The notes beneath the pieces were generated by a model. It saw only the letters and a program-made list of their open reading frames with translations. It was not told the DNA's origin and did no database searches. DNA of 64,000 bases from Blastococcus sp. CT_GayMR19. GTDB taxonomy: Bacteria > Actinomycetota > Actinomycetes > Mycobacteriales > Geodermatophilaceae. Positions 10,261 to 19,348 of this stretch are shown one piece after another. Position numbers and translations under genes: made by a program. The number at the start of each line of letters is the position of its first letter. Within the stretch, counting starts at the first letter, position 1. The stretch is taken from NCBI RefSeq assembly GCF_004570385.1, contig NZ_SPQL01000009.1:62001-126000 (forward strand), written 5' to 3'.

Positions 10261-12042
10261 GTGGCAACCAGTTCTGAGCGGTCGACGAGCCGGGGCCCGG
10301 CATGGGCCCGCGGCTGGTCCCGTCGCCGGATCGTCGCCGTCGCGGCCGTCGTCGTGCTGGTGGTCGTCCTCGCGGTCAGCTTCGGGGGCGGTGCCGGTGG
10401 GCGGGCCGACGTGCCCGTCCTGGCCGACGGCGCGGACGTCGGCGTGACCGGGGTGCGGTCGCCGTCGGAGCGGGCCGGCGGCACCCTGCGGGTGGCGGCG
10501 CCCGTCATCGACAGCCTCGATCCGCAGCGGTCCTACACGCCCGGCGTGTGGAACCTGATGCGGCTCTACGCCCGCACGCTGGTCACCTACTCCTCCGAAC
10601 CCGGGGCGACCGACCAGCTCGTCCCCGACCTGGCGACCGACCTCGGCACACCGTCGGACGACGGCCTGAGCTGGACCTTCACCCTCCGCGAGGGGGTGCG
10701 CTTCCACACCGGCCGGCCCATCACCTCTCGCGACGTCAAGTACGGGATCGAGCGGACCTTCGCCTCCGACGTGATCGTCGGCGGCCCGACCTACGTCGTG
10801 GACCTGCTCGACGACCCGGCCAACCAGTACGCCGGCCCGTACCAGGACGAGGCGGCGGACCGGCTCGGCCTTGCCTCGGTCGAGACCCCCGACGACGCCA
10901 CGATCATCTTCCGGCTCCGCGCTCCGCAGTCGGACTTCCCCTTCGTCCTGGCGCTGCCCTCGAGCAGCCCGGTGCCCATCGAGTCCGACACCGGCGAGGC
11001 GTACGGGAACGCCCCCATCTCCTCCGGCCCGTACGTCATCACGTCGATCGACGCGGCGACCGGCATCCTCCTGGAGCGCAACGACCAGTGGGACCCGGCC
11101 ACCGACGGCGTGCGGACCGCCCTGCCCGACCGCGTCGTCGTCCGCACCGGGATGTCGGGTCTCGAGCGGGACCAGGCGGTGCTCGCCGGTTCCGCCGACA
11201 TCGACCTCTCCGGGACGGGAGTACAGCCGGCAACGACGTCCCGGCTGGCGATCGAGGACGACAACCCGCTGCGCGAGCGCGCCGACGACCTGACCACCGG
11301 GGCGATCCGGATGCTGGCGCTGCCCACCGACGTGGCCCCGATGGACAACCCGGCCTGCCGGACGGCGGTCGCGGCCGCGGTCGACCGGCACGCGGTGCAG
11401 GAGGAGCTCAGCCGCCAGGGCAACGCGGTGCGCAGCTCACGGCTGTGGCCACGGGCTCTCGGCGACGGGCCCGAGGAGAGCGACCCGCGGCCGGACCAGG
11501 CTGCCGCCCGCGCCGCGCTCGCTGACTGCGGGCAGCCGGAGGGCTTCGACACCGTGCTCGCCGTGCTGGACAGCCAGCTCAGCGTCAAGGTGGCCGAGGA
11601 GGTGGCGGGCCAGCTCGCCGAGGTGGGCATCCGGGCGGAGGTCCGACCGCTGGACGGCTCCACCTTCTACGCCACGGACGTCGGGAATCCCGACAACGTG
11701 GCGGCCAACGGCTACGGCATCATCCTCACGACCTGGACGGCGGACTTCCCGACGCCGGGGTCGTTCCTGGCGCCGCTCGTCGACGGACGGACCATCAGCT
11801 CTGCCGGGAACACCAACTACGCCCGGTTGAACGACCCGGGGATCAACTCGCTGGTGGACTCCGCCCGCGCCACCGGTGAGGACGCCGCCTGGCGCGAGGT
11901 GGCCGTGACGGTCGGCTCGGCGAGCGTGTACGTGCCGCTCGCGGAGACCCGTGTGCAGCTGGTCAGCGGGCAGCGCCTGCGCAACGGCCTGGTGATGCGG
12001 CCCTACATCGGGTACGACCTCGCCACGGCCGGCGTGCGCTGA
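10261..12042 (+). CDS. Extracytoplasmic solute-binding protein, family 5 (peptide/nickel type)
   Basis: A 593-residue ABC transporter binding protein. GTG at 10261 is preferred because GGAG lies 10 nt before it; GTG at 10240 is an in-frame alternative. An N-terminal basic stretch and one hydrophobic helix (VAVAAVVVLVVVLAVSF) act as a membrane anchor; there is no lipobox Cys. Family landmarks are GGTLRVAAP, the DPQRSY start, TFTLREGVRFHTGRPITSRDVKYGIER and RLNDPGINSLVDSA near the end. No permease or ATPase genes adjoin it, so its partner must be elsewhere. It sits between tpiA and secG, which are usually adjacent. Confidence 0.85.
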   Translation: MATSSERSTSRGPAWARGWSRRRIVAVAAVVVLVVVLAVSFGGGAGGRADVPVLADGADVGVTGVRSPSERAGGTLRVAAPVIDSLDPQRSYTPGVWNLMRLYARTLVTYSSEPGATDQLVPDLATDLGTPSDDGLSWTFTLREGVRFHTGRPITSRDVKYGIERTFASDVIVGGPTYVVDLLDDPANQYAGPYQDEAADRLGLASVETPDDATIIFRLRAPQSDFPFVLALPSSSPVPIESDTGEAYGNAPISSGPYVITSIDAATGILLERNDQWDPATDGVRTALPDRVVVRTGMSGLERDQAVLAGSADIDLSGTGVQPATTSRLAIEDDNPLRERADDLTTGAIRMLALPTDVAPMDNPACRTAVAAAVDRHAVQEELSRQGNAVRSSRLWPRALGDGPEESDPRPDQAAARAALADCGQPEGFDTVLAVLDSQLSVKVAEEVAGQLAEVGIRAEVRPLDGSTFYATDVGNPDNVAANGYGIILTTWTADFPTPGSFLAPLVDGRTISSAGNTNYARLNDPGINSLVDSARATGEDAAWREVAVTVGSASVYVPLAETRVQLVSGQRLRNGLVMRPYIGYDLATAGVR

Positions 12043-12198
12043 GCGCCGCGAGCCACGCGTAGCGCGGGTTGCACGGTGGACGTCGGTTAGGCTCGTAGTC
12101 CAGAGCCCGGCGTCCGTCGCCGGCCGCCGGGCATCCCGGTCCGCCCCGCGGGGCGGAGTCCACGAACCGAAACCCGCTGCCGCGGGGCAGGAGAGGTC

Positions 12199-12438
12199 AT
12201 GATCGAGCTGGTCCTGAACGTGCTGCTGGTCATCAGCAGCGCGCTACTCATCGTGCTGATCCTGCTGCACCGTGGCAAGGGTGGGGGCCTGTCCTCGATG
12301 TTCGGTGGCGCCGCCTCCTCGTCGCTGTCCGGTTCCTCCGTGGTCGAGAAGAACCTCAACCGGCTGACGGTGCTCATCGCCTTCATCTGGACGATCTGCA
12401 TCATCGGGCTGGGCATCCTGCTCAAGGCGACCACCTGA
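12199..12438 (+). CDS. secG: Preprotein translocase subunit SecG
   Basis: A 79-residue membrane protein with two hydrophobic helices (about residues 4-22 and 52-74) joined by the loop RGKGGGLSSMFGG, the conserved SecG cytoplasmic loop. It assists SecYE in protein export. ATG with GGAGAGG upstream. Position downstream of the triose phosphate genes is the usual one. Confidence 0.95.
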   Translation: MIELVLNVLLVISSALLIVLILLHRGKGGGLSSMFGGAASSSLSGSSVVEKNLNRLTVLIAFIWTICIIGLGILLKATT

Positions 12439-12503
12439 CCGGCTCCCTGAGCGACCGCTCGAACCCGCGCGAAATCGTGACCGGAGATCGCACCTCCAGG
12501 CCC

Positions 12504-12509
12504 TAGACT
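12504..12509 (+). promoter_or_regulatory. Candidate -10 box of rbpA
   Basis: TAGACT fits TAnnnT and lies 55 nt before the rbpA GTG. In Streptomyces rbpA is partly driven by sigma-R (GGAAT and GTT boxes); I do not see those boxes here, so this looks like a housekeeping-type site. Confidence 0.35.
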
Positions 12510-12564
12510 GCCCGCGCGGCGGTGATCTGCCGCACGACCCGGACCGCTGATTCAAGGGGCGCTC

Positions 12565-12906
12565 GTGGCAGGTGGCAACGCGATCCGGGGGACCCGGGTC
12601 GGAGCAGGTCCGATGGGTGAGGCAGAACGCGGTGAGGCCGCACCACGGAACCGGATCCCCTTCTGGTGCGCGAACCTGCACGAGACGCGGGTGGCGTTCG
12701 CCTCCGAGGCCGACGTCCCGGAGCTGTGGGACTGCCCCCGGTGCGGGCTGCCCGCGGGGCAGGACCAGCAGAATCCGCCCGCGGCGCCGCGTACCGAGCC
12801 CTACAAGACCCACCTGGCGTACGTGCGTGAACGGCGCAGCGACGCCGACGGCGACGCGCTTCTCGAGGAGGCCCTCACCCGGCTGCACCGGCGGCGCGGC
12901 GTCTGA
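12565..12906 (+). CDS. rbpA: RNA polymerase-binding protein RbpA
   Basis: A 113-residue actinobacterial transcription factor that binds the principal sigma factor and stabilises the open complex. The family pattern is clear: an N-terminal arm with GNAIRGTRVGAGP, a central core with FWCANLHE and WDCPRCGLPA, the basic linker EPYKTHLAYVRERRS and the sigma-interacting helix LLEEALTRLHRRRG. GTG start at 12565. The gene stands alone. Confidence 0.95.
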   Translation: MAGGNAIRGTRVGAGPMGEAERGEAAPRNRIPFWCANLHETRVAFASEADVPELWDCPRCGLPAGQDQQNPPAAPRTEPYKTHLAYVRERRSDADGDALLEEALTRLHRRRGV

Positions 12907-12930
12907 TCCCGGGCGGGGTTCCTCGCGACC

Positions 12931-13161
12931 TCAGTCGCCCGCGCGCTCCTGGGGTGCGTGCGAGTGCCAGCACGCGGTGGTGAGGTCCCAGTACTCCGTC
13001 CGGGGGCGGGCCCCGTCGGCCGACCGCCACGGCTCCGGCCAGGGGAACGCTGCCTGCGTGCGCGCCGGCCCGGCGGGCGCAGCGGCGGCGTCCGTCCCGG
13101 CAGCGCGAGGGCGAGGGATCGGCGGGCTGCTGACCGCAGGGGGGGCGTCGGAAGCGCTCAT
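12931..13161 (-). CDS. Small protein of unknown function
   Basis: A 76-residue protein with ATG at 13161 after AGGAG, 8 nt upstream. The first half is Pro/Ala-rich and low in complexity; the C-terminal part (RTEYWDLTTACWHSH) is rich in aromatic residues plus Cys and His and looks like the conserved part. No function recognised. It follows the PIG-L gene on the same strand. Confidence 0.5.
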   Translation of the reverse strand: MSASDAPPAVSSPPIPRPRAAGTDAAAAPAGPARTQAAFPWPEPWRSADGARPRTEYWDLTTACWHSHAPQERAGD

Positions 13162-13294
13162 CGGAGGTCTCCTGACCGGGTCGTCGGGACGGCTGGTGGA
13201 GCTGCCGGACGGACGGATGGTCGACCGTTCCGCTCCGGAGGAGTGCGCAGGCCGCGATACGGATGCGGACGGACGGACGTGCCCCGGCTGGTCC

Positions 13295-14131
13295 TCACGT
13301 CGCGTGCCCGTCCGCGCGACCCCCGGTGAGCAGCGCCGACCCGGGGGCGACGCGCACCAGGTGGTCGGCGGTCAGGAAGGCCCGGCGCAGTTCGTCGCTG
13401 AGGCCGTCGAAGGGTGAGGCCTGCGAGCGGTGCTCCGCCATCGCCGCCTCCCTCAGCGCCAGCACGCCGCTGCCGTCCACCACGTCGGTGATGTCCTCGT
13501 CGGCCCGGCCCAGGTCGGCAGGGTCGAGGGAGTGGTAGGCCGTGCCGGGCCGCAGCGAGCGCATCTCGTCCAGCCAGCGGCGCATCAGGGCGTTGGGCAG
13601 GCAGTGCTCGTAGAGCTGCGGGGTCCCCTCCGCCGCCCCGTCCCCGGTCGGGGCGGCGGCCAGGGCCGCGTGCACGGCGGCCCGGACATGGCGGTGGTCC
13701 CGGTGTCCGTCGCTGCCGTCGAGGACCACCACGACCGCGGGGCGCAGGTCCGTGATCAGCCGCTCCAGCACCCCGGCCACGGCGTCCAGGGGTGCCGCGC
13801 ACAGGGAGCCCGGCGGCGGTGCGCCGTCGAAGCCCGAGTCGCGGTAGCCCAGCAGCTCGACGCGGGTGACGCCGAGCAGCGCGGCGGCCCGGTGCAGCTC
13901 CGCCTCCCGGACGGCCCCGAGGTCCCCCGTCGAACCGGGCGTCGGTTCGCCGGCCTCGCCCCGGGTCGCGCAGGCGACGGTGACCTCGGCGCCCAGCGAG
14001 GTGGCCCGCGCGATCACCGAACCGCAGCCGAAGGTCTCGTCGTCGGGATGGGCGACGGCGACCAGCCACCGGTCGCCGGGCCGGACGTCGCGCAGGAGGT
14101 CGCGCTCGCCGGCGCGGAGGTTCTGGGTCAC
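13295..14131 (-). CDS. PIG-L family N-acetyl sugar deacetylase
   Basis: A 278-residue LmbE-like zinc enzyme. The metal-binding motif AHPDDETFG is near residue 27 and the second motif DGHRDHRHV near residue 145. Members include MshB and Mca of mycothiol metabolism and antibiotic deacetylases. Which of these applies cannot be told from context; the neighbouring genes are sugar phosphate enzymes. It lies 61 bp downstream of pgl on the same strand. Confidence 0.85.
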   Translation of the reverse strand: MTQNLRAGERDLLRDVRPGDRWLVAVAHPDDETFGCGSVIARATSLGAEVTVACATRGEAGEPTPGSTGDLGAVREAELHRAAALLGVTRVELLGYRDSGFDGAPPPGSLCAAPLDAVAGVLERLITDLRPAVVVVLDGSDGHRDHRHVRAAVHAALAAAPTGDGAAEGTPQLYEHCLPNALMRRWLDEMRSLRPGTAYHSLDPADLGRADEDITDVVDGSGVLALREAAMAEHRSQASPFDGLSDELRRAFLTADHLVRVAPGSALLTGGRADGHAT

Positions 14132-14192
14132 GGCGTCATCGTGGGCGCCCGTCCTTGCGGCGGACTTGCGAACGACTAGCAGCGGCGCCCGG

Positions 14193-14963
14193 TCAGGGCG
14201 GCGGCACCGGCAGCCGGCCCGCCCCGGCGGCGTCGAGCAGCCACCGCGTGGCCCGCCGGCCGTGCACCCCGGCGGCGGGGAGCTCCACCGGGTCCGCGCC
14301 CGCCACGGCGCGCGCGACCGCGGGTGCCTTCTCCGCCCCCGCGACCACCAGCCACACCTCCTCGGCCGTGTTGATGGCCGGGAACCCGAGGCTCACCCGG
14401 GTCGGGGGTGGCTTCGGGCAGTTCCGGACGGAGAACACCGGTCGCTCGTCGTGCGCGGCGGGCGACGCCGGGAAGATCGAGGCGGTGTGCCCCTCCGCGC
14501 CGATGCCCAGGAGCAGCACGTCGAAGCGGGGGAGGTCGCTGCCCGGTGCGGCCGCGGCGCCGAGTTGGTCCGCGTACCAGGCGGCGGCCTCCTCGGGCGT
14601 GGCGAACCCGCCGTCCGACGGGGGCATGGGGTGCACGCGCGCGGCCGGGACCCCGACCACGTCGAGCAGCGCCCGTCGGGCGGCCTTCTCGTTGCGGTCG
14701 TCGGAGTCGGCGGGCACGAAACGCTCGTCCCCCCACCACACGTCCACCGCCGTCCAGTCGACGCCCGCACCGTCCGATCCGGTCGCGAGAGCGGCGACCT
14801 GCTCGAGGACGGCGGTCCCGACACCCCCGCCGGTGAGCACGACCGAGGCGCTGCCGTGGGCCGCCTGGGCCGCGGCCAGCTGCGCGACGAGCTCCGCGGC
14901 GACGGTCCGGGCGAGCGAGTCGGCGTCCGGCTCCACCACGACGTCGGGCGCGGGACGGGTCAC
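14193..14963 (-). CDS. pgl: 6-phosphogluconolactonase
   Basis: A 256-residue enzyme of the NagB/SOL fold that hydrolyses 6-phosphogluconolactone after Zwf. Motifs: LTGGGVGTAVLE (phosphate loop), VWWGDERFVP and LLGIGAEGHTASIFP. GTG at 14963 is chosen because it overlaps the opcA stop in a GTGA arrangement, although the frame is open further upstream. Last gene of the zwf-opcA-pgl unit. Confidence 0.95.
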   Translation of the reverse strand: MTRPAPDVVVEPDADSLARTVAAELVAQLAAAQAAHGSASVVLTGGGVGTAVLEQVAALATGSDGAGVDWTAVDVWWGDERFVPADSDDRNEKAARRALLDVVGVPAARVHPMPPSDGGFATPEEAAAWYADQLGAAAAPGSDLPRFDVLLLGIGAEGHTASIFPASPAAHDERPVFSVRNCPKPPPTRVSLGFPAINTAEEVWLVVAGAEKAPAVARAVAGADPVELPAAGVHGRRATRWLLDAAGAGRLPVPPP

Positions 14964-16006
14964 GAGTCCTTGCCCCCCTTGGCCGCCCGCTTCCTCGGGC
15001 GGGCGCCGTTGTCCTCCTCGGCCGGGTCGAACCACTGGTGCTCCCGCTCCGGCGAGCGCTTGGCCAGCCCGGTCACGCCGGTCGTGACCTCCAGCGCCTC
15101 CTGGTACGGCTCGTCGCAGTCCAGCCGGCGCAGTTCCTCGCTGAGCAGGTCGCCGAGCGCGCGGTCGGGGAGCGCGACGGTCGCGTCAGGGCGGAACGGC
15201 TGCGAGATCGTGGCGCCACCGCGCCGGTCGGCCTGGATCCGGACCTCCTCCTTCTGGTCCAGCTGGAGGACGACGGAATCCACCCCGCTGGCCCCCGGGA
15301 CACGTCCACCCGCCTCCACGGCGATCGGCCGCCCGGTCCGCGACGACAGCCAGCCGCCCAGCAACTGGGCGCTCGCGTTCGCCGGATCGCCCTCGATGAG
15401 CCCGCCGGTGATCTCCACGGGTTCGCCCCGGCGGCCGGCGACCGCGTCGACGGTGGAGGCCAGGATCGCCCGCCACGACGTGCAGCGGGTCCAGGCCAGG
15501 TCGGTGTCCCCGGGGGCGAAGTCCGTCGCGCGGGTGCGCAGTGCGGCGAGGGAGTCCTCGGGGATCGAGCTGTCCGTGATCCGCCGGTCGGCGAACACGG
15601 CCAGCGCGTCGGTCGCCAGCTTGTCCGGGGGAGCGGCGTGCCACCAGGCCACGACCGGGGCGTCGGCGGCGAGCAGCGGCAGGACGACGGATTCCGCGTG
15701 CAGCCCGAGCCGGCCGTACATCCGCATGACCACAGCCTCGCCCGGACCGAGCCGGCCGCCGATCAGCACCTCGGCGTCCAGCCGGGGCGCGGGCGCGTCG
15801 ATCTGCCGGCGCACGACGACGAGGATGCGGCACGGGTGGGACTCGGCGGCCTGTGTCGCGGCCTCCTCGGCCTCGCCGACCCGGGCCTCGTCGGCGACGA
15901 CCACCAGCGTCAGCGCCACACCGGAGAGCACCGCGCCGCCGGTGCGCCGCTGGGCCGCCAGCTCCTTCACCACGGCCGAGCCGGTGGTGTCCCAGAGGGT
16001 GGTCAT
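14960..16006 (-). CDS. opcA: Glucose-6-phosphate dehydrogenase assembly protein OpcA
   Basis: A 348-residue protein that in Actinobacteria and cyanobacteria activates and redox-tunes Zwf. MTTLWDTTG at the N-terminus and the CRILVVV and VVAWWHAAPP segments are characteristic. The ATG at 16006 gives the expected N-terminus; the longer frame upstream lacks similarity. A Lys/Arg-rich tail ends the protein. It lies 46 bp after zwf and overlaps pgl by 4 bases. Confidence 0.93.
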   Translation of the reverse strand: MTTLWDTTGSAVVKELAAQRRTGGAVLSGVALTLVVVADEARVGEAEEAATQAAESHPCRILVVVRRQIDAPAPRLDAEVLIGGRLGPGEAVVMRMYGRLGLHAESVVLPLLAADAPVVAWWHAAPPDKLATDALAVFADRRITDSSIPEDSLAALRTRATDFAPGDTDLAWTRCTSWRAILASTVDAVAGRRGEPVEITGGLIEGDPANASAQLLGGWLSSRTGRPIAVEAGGRVPGASGVDSVVLQLDQKEEVRIQADRRGGATISQPFRPDATVALPDRALGDLLSEELRRLDCDEPYQEALEVTTGVTGLAKRSPEREHQWFDPAEEDNGARPRKRAAKGGKDS

Positions 16007-16052
16007 GGGGTGTCCTCTGCTCGGATGCGGGTCGGGGTGGCGGTGGGGCCGG

Positions 16053-17570
16053 TCACGGTCGCCGCCACCGGCGGCCCTCGGCGGCCAGCATCTCGTCGGC
16101 GGCGCGCGGCCCCCACTCACCGGCCCGGTAGGGCTGCGGCGTCGTCCCCTCCCAGAACTCCTCCAGCGGGTCGATCACCACCCACGAGGCCTCGACCTCG
16201 GCGTTCCGCGGGAAGAGCGTGGCGTCGCCGAGGAGGACGTCGAGCAGCAGCCGCTCGTAGGCCTCGGGGCTGGTCTCGGTGAACTGCTCGCCGTAGAGGA
16301 AGTCCATCGACACATCGCGGACCTCCATCACGCTGCCCGGGACCTTCGACCCGAACTTGAGCGTGACCCCCTCGTCGGGCTGTACCCGGATCACCAACTG
16401 GTTGTTGCCCAGTTCCTCGGTGTCGGTGTCGGCGAAGGGCAGGTGCGGAGCCCGCTTGAACACCAGGGCGATCTCGGTGACCCGGCGGGGCAGCCGCTTG
16501 CCGGTCCGCAGGTAGAAGGGCACGCCCGCCCAGCGGCGGGTCTCCACCCCGAGCCGGACCGCGGCGAAGGTCTCGGTCGTGGAGTCGTCGGCGACGCCGT
16601 CCTCCTGCCGGTAGCCGTTGGCCCGCTGGCCGGCCAGCCAGCCCGGCTCGTACTGGCCGCGGACGGCGAACGTCTCCTTGTCCTCGGGCACGGAGATCGC
16701 GCGGAGGACCTTGAGCTTCTCGGTGCGGATCTCCTCGGCGGAGAACTCGACCGGCTCCTCCATGGCGGTCAGCGCCAGCAGCTGGAGCAGGTGGTTCTGC
16801 AGCACGTCGCGGGCCGCGCCGGTCTTCTCGTAGAACGCCGCCCGCCCGCCGATGCCGACGTCCTCGGCCATGGTGATCTGCACCGAGTCGACGTGGTGGC
16901 CGTTCCAGATGGGCTCGAAGAGCGTGTTCGCGAAGCGCAGGGCCAGCAGGTTCTGGACCGTCTCCTTGCCGAGGTAGTGGTCGATCCGGAAGACGTCGTC
17001 GGCGCCGAAGACGGAGTCGACCAGCTCGTTCAGCTCCCGGCTGGAGGCCAGGTCCTCCCCGAAGGGCTTCTCGACCACGACCCGGCGCCACCGGTCGGGG
17101 GTGCTCTCGGCCATCCCCGTGCGCTGCATCTGCTTGAGGACGACGGGGAACAGCGACGGCGGGATGGAGAGGTAGAACGCCGCGTTGCCGCCGATCCCGT
17201 GGCTGCTCTCCAGTTGCCCGAGGGTGTCGGCGAGGGAGTCGAAGGCGTCGTCGTCGTCGAAGGCGCCCTGCACGAACGTGATGTCGGCGGCCAGCTGCTC
17301 CCACACGTCCTCGCGCCAGGGGGTGCGGGCGTGCTTCTGTGCGGCCGTGCGGGACAGCTCGGCGAAGTCCTGGTCCTCCCAGTCGCGCCGGGCGAAGCCC
17401 AGCAGCGCGAAGTTGGTCGGCAGGAGGCCGCGGTTCGCGAGGTCGTAGACGGCCGGCAGCAGCTTCTTGCTGGCCAGGTCGCCGGTGATGCCGAAGACGA
17501 CGAGAGCACACGGCGCGGGCACCCGGGGCAGCCGTCGGTCCCGCGGATCGCGCAGCGGGTTGGAGATCAT
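16053..17570 (-). CDS. zwf: Glucose-6-phosphate 1-dehydrogenase
   Basis: A 505-residue NADP-dependent enzyme, the entry step of the oxidative pentose phosphate pathway. VFGITGDLASKKLLPA is the dinucleotide-binding start (residues about 25-40), RIDHYLGKE holds the catalytic region and VEKPFGEDL the substrate Lys region. Normal length for the long bacterial form. A very strong hairpin lies between pgi and this gene, so it may have its own promoter. Confidence 0.97.
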   Translation of the reverse strand: MISNPLRDPRDRRLPRVPAPCALVVFGITGDLASKKLLPAVYDLANRGLLPTNFALLGFARRDWEDQDFAELSRTAAQKHARTPWREDVWEQLAADITFVQGAFDDDDAFDSLADTLGQLESSHGIGGNAAFYLSIPPSLFPVVLKQMQRTGMAESTPDRWRRVVVEKPFGEDLASSRELNELVDSVFGADDVFRIDHYLGKETVQNLLALRFANTLFEPIWNGHHVDSVQITMAEDVGIGGRAAFYEKTGAARDVLQNHLLQLLALTAMEEPVEFSAEEIRTEKLKVLRAISVPEDKETFAVRGQYEPGWLAGQRANGYRQEDGVADDSTTETFAAVRLGVETRRWAGVPFYLRTGKRLPRRVTEIALVFKRAPHLPFADTDTEELGNNQLVIRVQPDEGVTLKFGSKVPGSVMEVRDVSMDFLYGEQFTETSPEAYERLLLDVLLGDATLFPRNAEVEASWVVIDPLEEFWEGTTPQPYRAGEWGPRAADEMLAAEGRRWRRP

Positions 17571-17595
17571 GGTCCGTCCTCGAGGTCGGAGAGAG

Positions 17596-17635
17596 TCCGC
17601 CGTCCGGCCCGGGTGCGGGGCCGGACGGCGGGACT
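17596..17635 (-). terminator. Very strong hairpin between pgi and zwf
   Basis: A perfect 14-bp inverted repeat (17597-17610 with 17618-17631) with a 7-nt loop, extended by further pairs across a bulge. It begins about 42 nt after the pgi stop and lies about 26 nt before the zwf start on the minus strand. It should end or attenuate transcription coming from tkt-tal-pgi. Confidence 0.7.
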
Positions 17636-17676
17636 GATCATGACGCGGTTCGTGCGGTTCGGGCCCGGTCGCGGGG

Positions 17677-19275
17677 TCAGGCCAGCGCCGCCAGCAGCTG
17701 CTCGAGGCCGGCGGAGCGGTCGGTCAGGTGCAGGTGCAGCAGCGGCCGGCCCCGGTCGGCGAGTGCCTTCCGGTCCCCGGCGGCCTGGGCGGCCTGCAGG
17801 GTGCCGAACGTGTAGGCCTGGTCGGGCACCTGCAGGTCCGTCGCCACGGCGCCGGTGACCTGCAGGAACGCGCCGGTCTGGGGGCCGCCCTTGTGGTACT
17901 GGCCGGTCGAGTGCAGGAAGCGGGGGGCCCAGCCGAAGGTGACGGCCTGCTCGGTGCGGCGGGCCAGCGCGGCGCGCAGCGCGTGGGCGTCGGCGTCCCG
18001 CTCGCGGTCGAGATAGGCCATCAGCGCGAGGTAGCCCCGCGGCGGGATCGCCGCCAGCAGCGCGTCGAGGGCCAGCCGGACGCCGTCGACGCGGGACAGG
18101 TCGACCCCGTCGAGGACGCCACCGCTCCCGCGGATCTCGATCGCACCCTGGACGGCGGCCGGCCGCTCGTCCGGCAGGCCCTCGCCGAGGATGCGGGAGG
18201 TGTTCTCCTTGCTCTCGGTGACGTTCGGCTGGTCGAAGGGGTTGATGCCGAGCATGCGGCCGGCCACCGCGGTGGCGTACTCCCAGGCCAGGAACTGCGC
18301 GCCCAGGGGACCGGTCGCACCGAGCGACGGGCCGGGGGACGGCGCCGGGCCGCCCACGACCGCGAGCACCGCGTCGGCCGCGGTCGCGCCCGGGGCGTCG
18401 ACCGACTCCACGACGACGGGCAGGATCCCGACGCCCTGCTTGCCCGTGGACTCGGCGATGAGCTGCTCGGCCCAGTCCCCGAAGCCGGTGATCGCGGAGT
18501 CGCCGTCCGCGAGCGTGAGCTTGTCCCGGCCCGCCTGCGCGGCGGCGCCCATCGCGAGCCCCAGCTCCAGCGCCGGGTTGTCGGGGGAGTTCAGGTGCTC
18601 GGCCAGCTCCTCGGCCTCGTCGAGGAGCGCGCCCACGTCCGCGCCGGCCAGCGCCGACGGCACCAGGCCGAACGCCGAGAGGGCGCTGTAGCGACCGCCG
18701 ACCGTGGGGTCGGCCAGGAAGACGGCGCGGGCGCCCATCGCCGCGGCGGTCTCCGACAGCGGGGACCCGGGATCCGTGACGACGACGAAGCGCGCCCCGG
18801 CCTCCTTCTCGTCGAGCCCCGCGTCCGCGAAGGCGGCGAGGAAGGCGCGGCGCTGGCTCTCGGTCTCCACCGTGCCGCCCGACTTGGAGCTGACGACGAC
18901 GACCGTCCGCCCGAGCTCGGTCATCGCCGCGCTCACCTGCCCGGGGTCGGTGGTGTCGAGGACCACCAGGGGCACCCCTGCCGTCCGGCAGATGACCTCC
19001 GGAGCCAGCGACGAGCCGCCCATGCCGCAGAGGACGATCCGGTCCAGTCCCTCGGCGGCCAGCTCGGCCCGCAGCTCCGCCAGGCGGCCGACCAACTCCC
19101 GGGAGCTCGCGGGCAGGTCCAGCCACCCCAGCCGCACCGCGGCCTCGTCCTCGGCCTCGGGGCCCCACAGCGTCGCGTCCTTGCGGAGCAGCCGGGCCGC
19201 GACGTCGTCCGCGCCGAGCTCGCTGCGGGCGGCGTCGGGGATCTCCAGGCCGGCGCTGGTGACCGAGAGGCTCAC
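17677..19275 (-). CDS. pgi: Glucose-6-phosphate isomerase
   Basis: A 532-residue enzyme interconverting glucose-6-phosphate and fructose-6-phosphate. Signatures include GMGGSSLAPEV (phosphate site), VVSSKSGGTVETES, VGGRYSALSAFG and GINPFDQPNVTESKE. GTG at 19275 follows a clear GGAGG at about 8 nt; the frame is open upstream but without similarity. It sits between tal and zwf, directing hexose phosphate into the same cluster. Confidence 0.95.
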   Translation of the reverse strand: MSLSVTSAGLEIPDAARSELGADDVAARLLRKDATLWGPEAEDEAAVRLGWLDLPASSRELVGRLAELRAELAAEGLDRIVLCGMGGSSLAPEVICRTAGVPLVVLDTTDPGQVSAAMTELGRTVVVVSSKSGGTVETESQRRAFLAAFADAGLDEKEAGARFVVVTDPGSPLSETAAAMGARAVFLADPTVGGRYSALSAFGLVPSALAGADVGALLDEAEELAEHLNSPDNPALELGLAMGAAAQAGRDKLTLADGDSAITGFGDWAEQLIAESTGKQGVGILPVVVESVDAPGATAADAVLAVVGGPAPSPGPSLGATGPLGAQFLAWEYATAVAGRMLGINPFDQPNVTESKENTSRILGEGLPDERPAAVQGAIEIRGSGGVLDGVDLSRVDGVRLALDALLAAIPPRGYLALMAYLDRERDADAHALRAALARRTEQAVTFGWAPRFLHSTGQYHKGGPQTGAFLQVTGAVATDLQVPDQAYTFGTLQAAQAAGDRKALADRGRPLLHLHLTDRSAGLEQLLAALA

Positions 19276-19348
19276 TGGTCCTCCTCGCCGGCGCTCGCCG
19301 GCCGCGTGCGCGGGGCCGCCCTGCCCATCCGTGAACGCGCAGGCTCGT

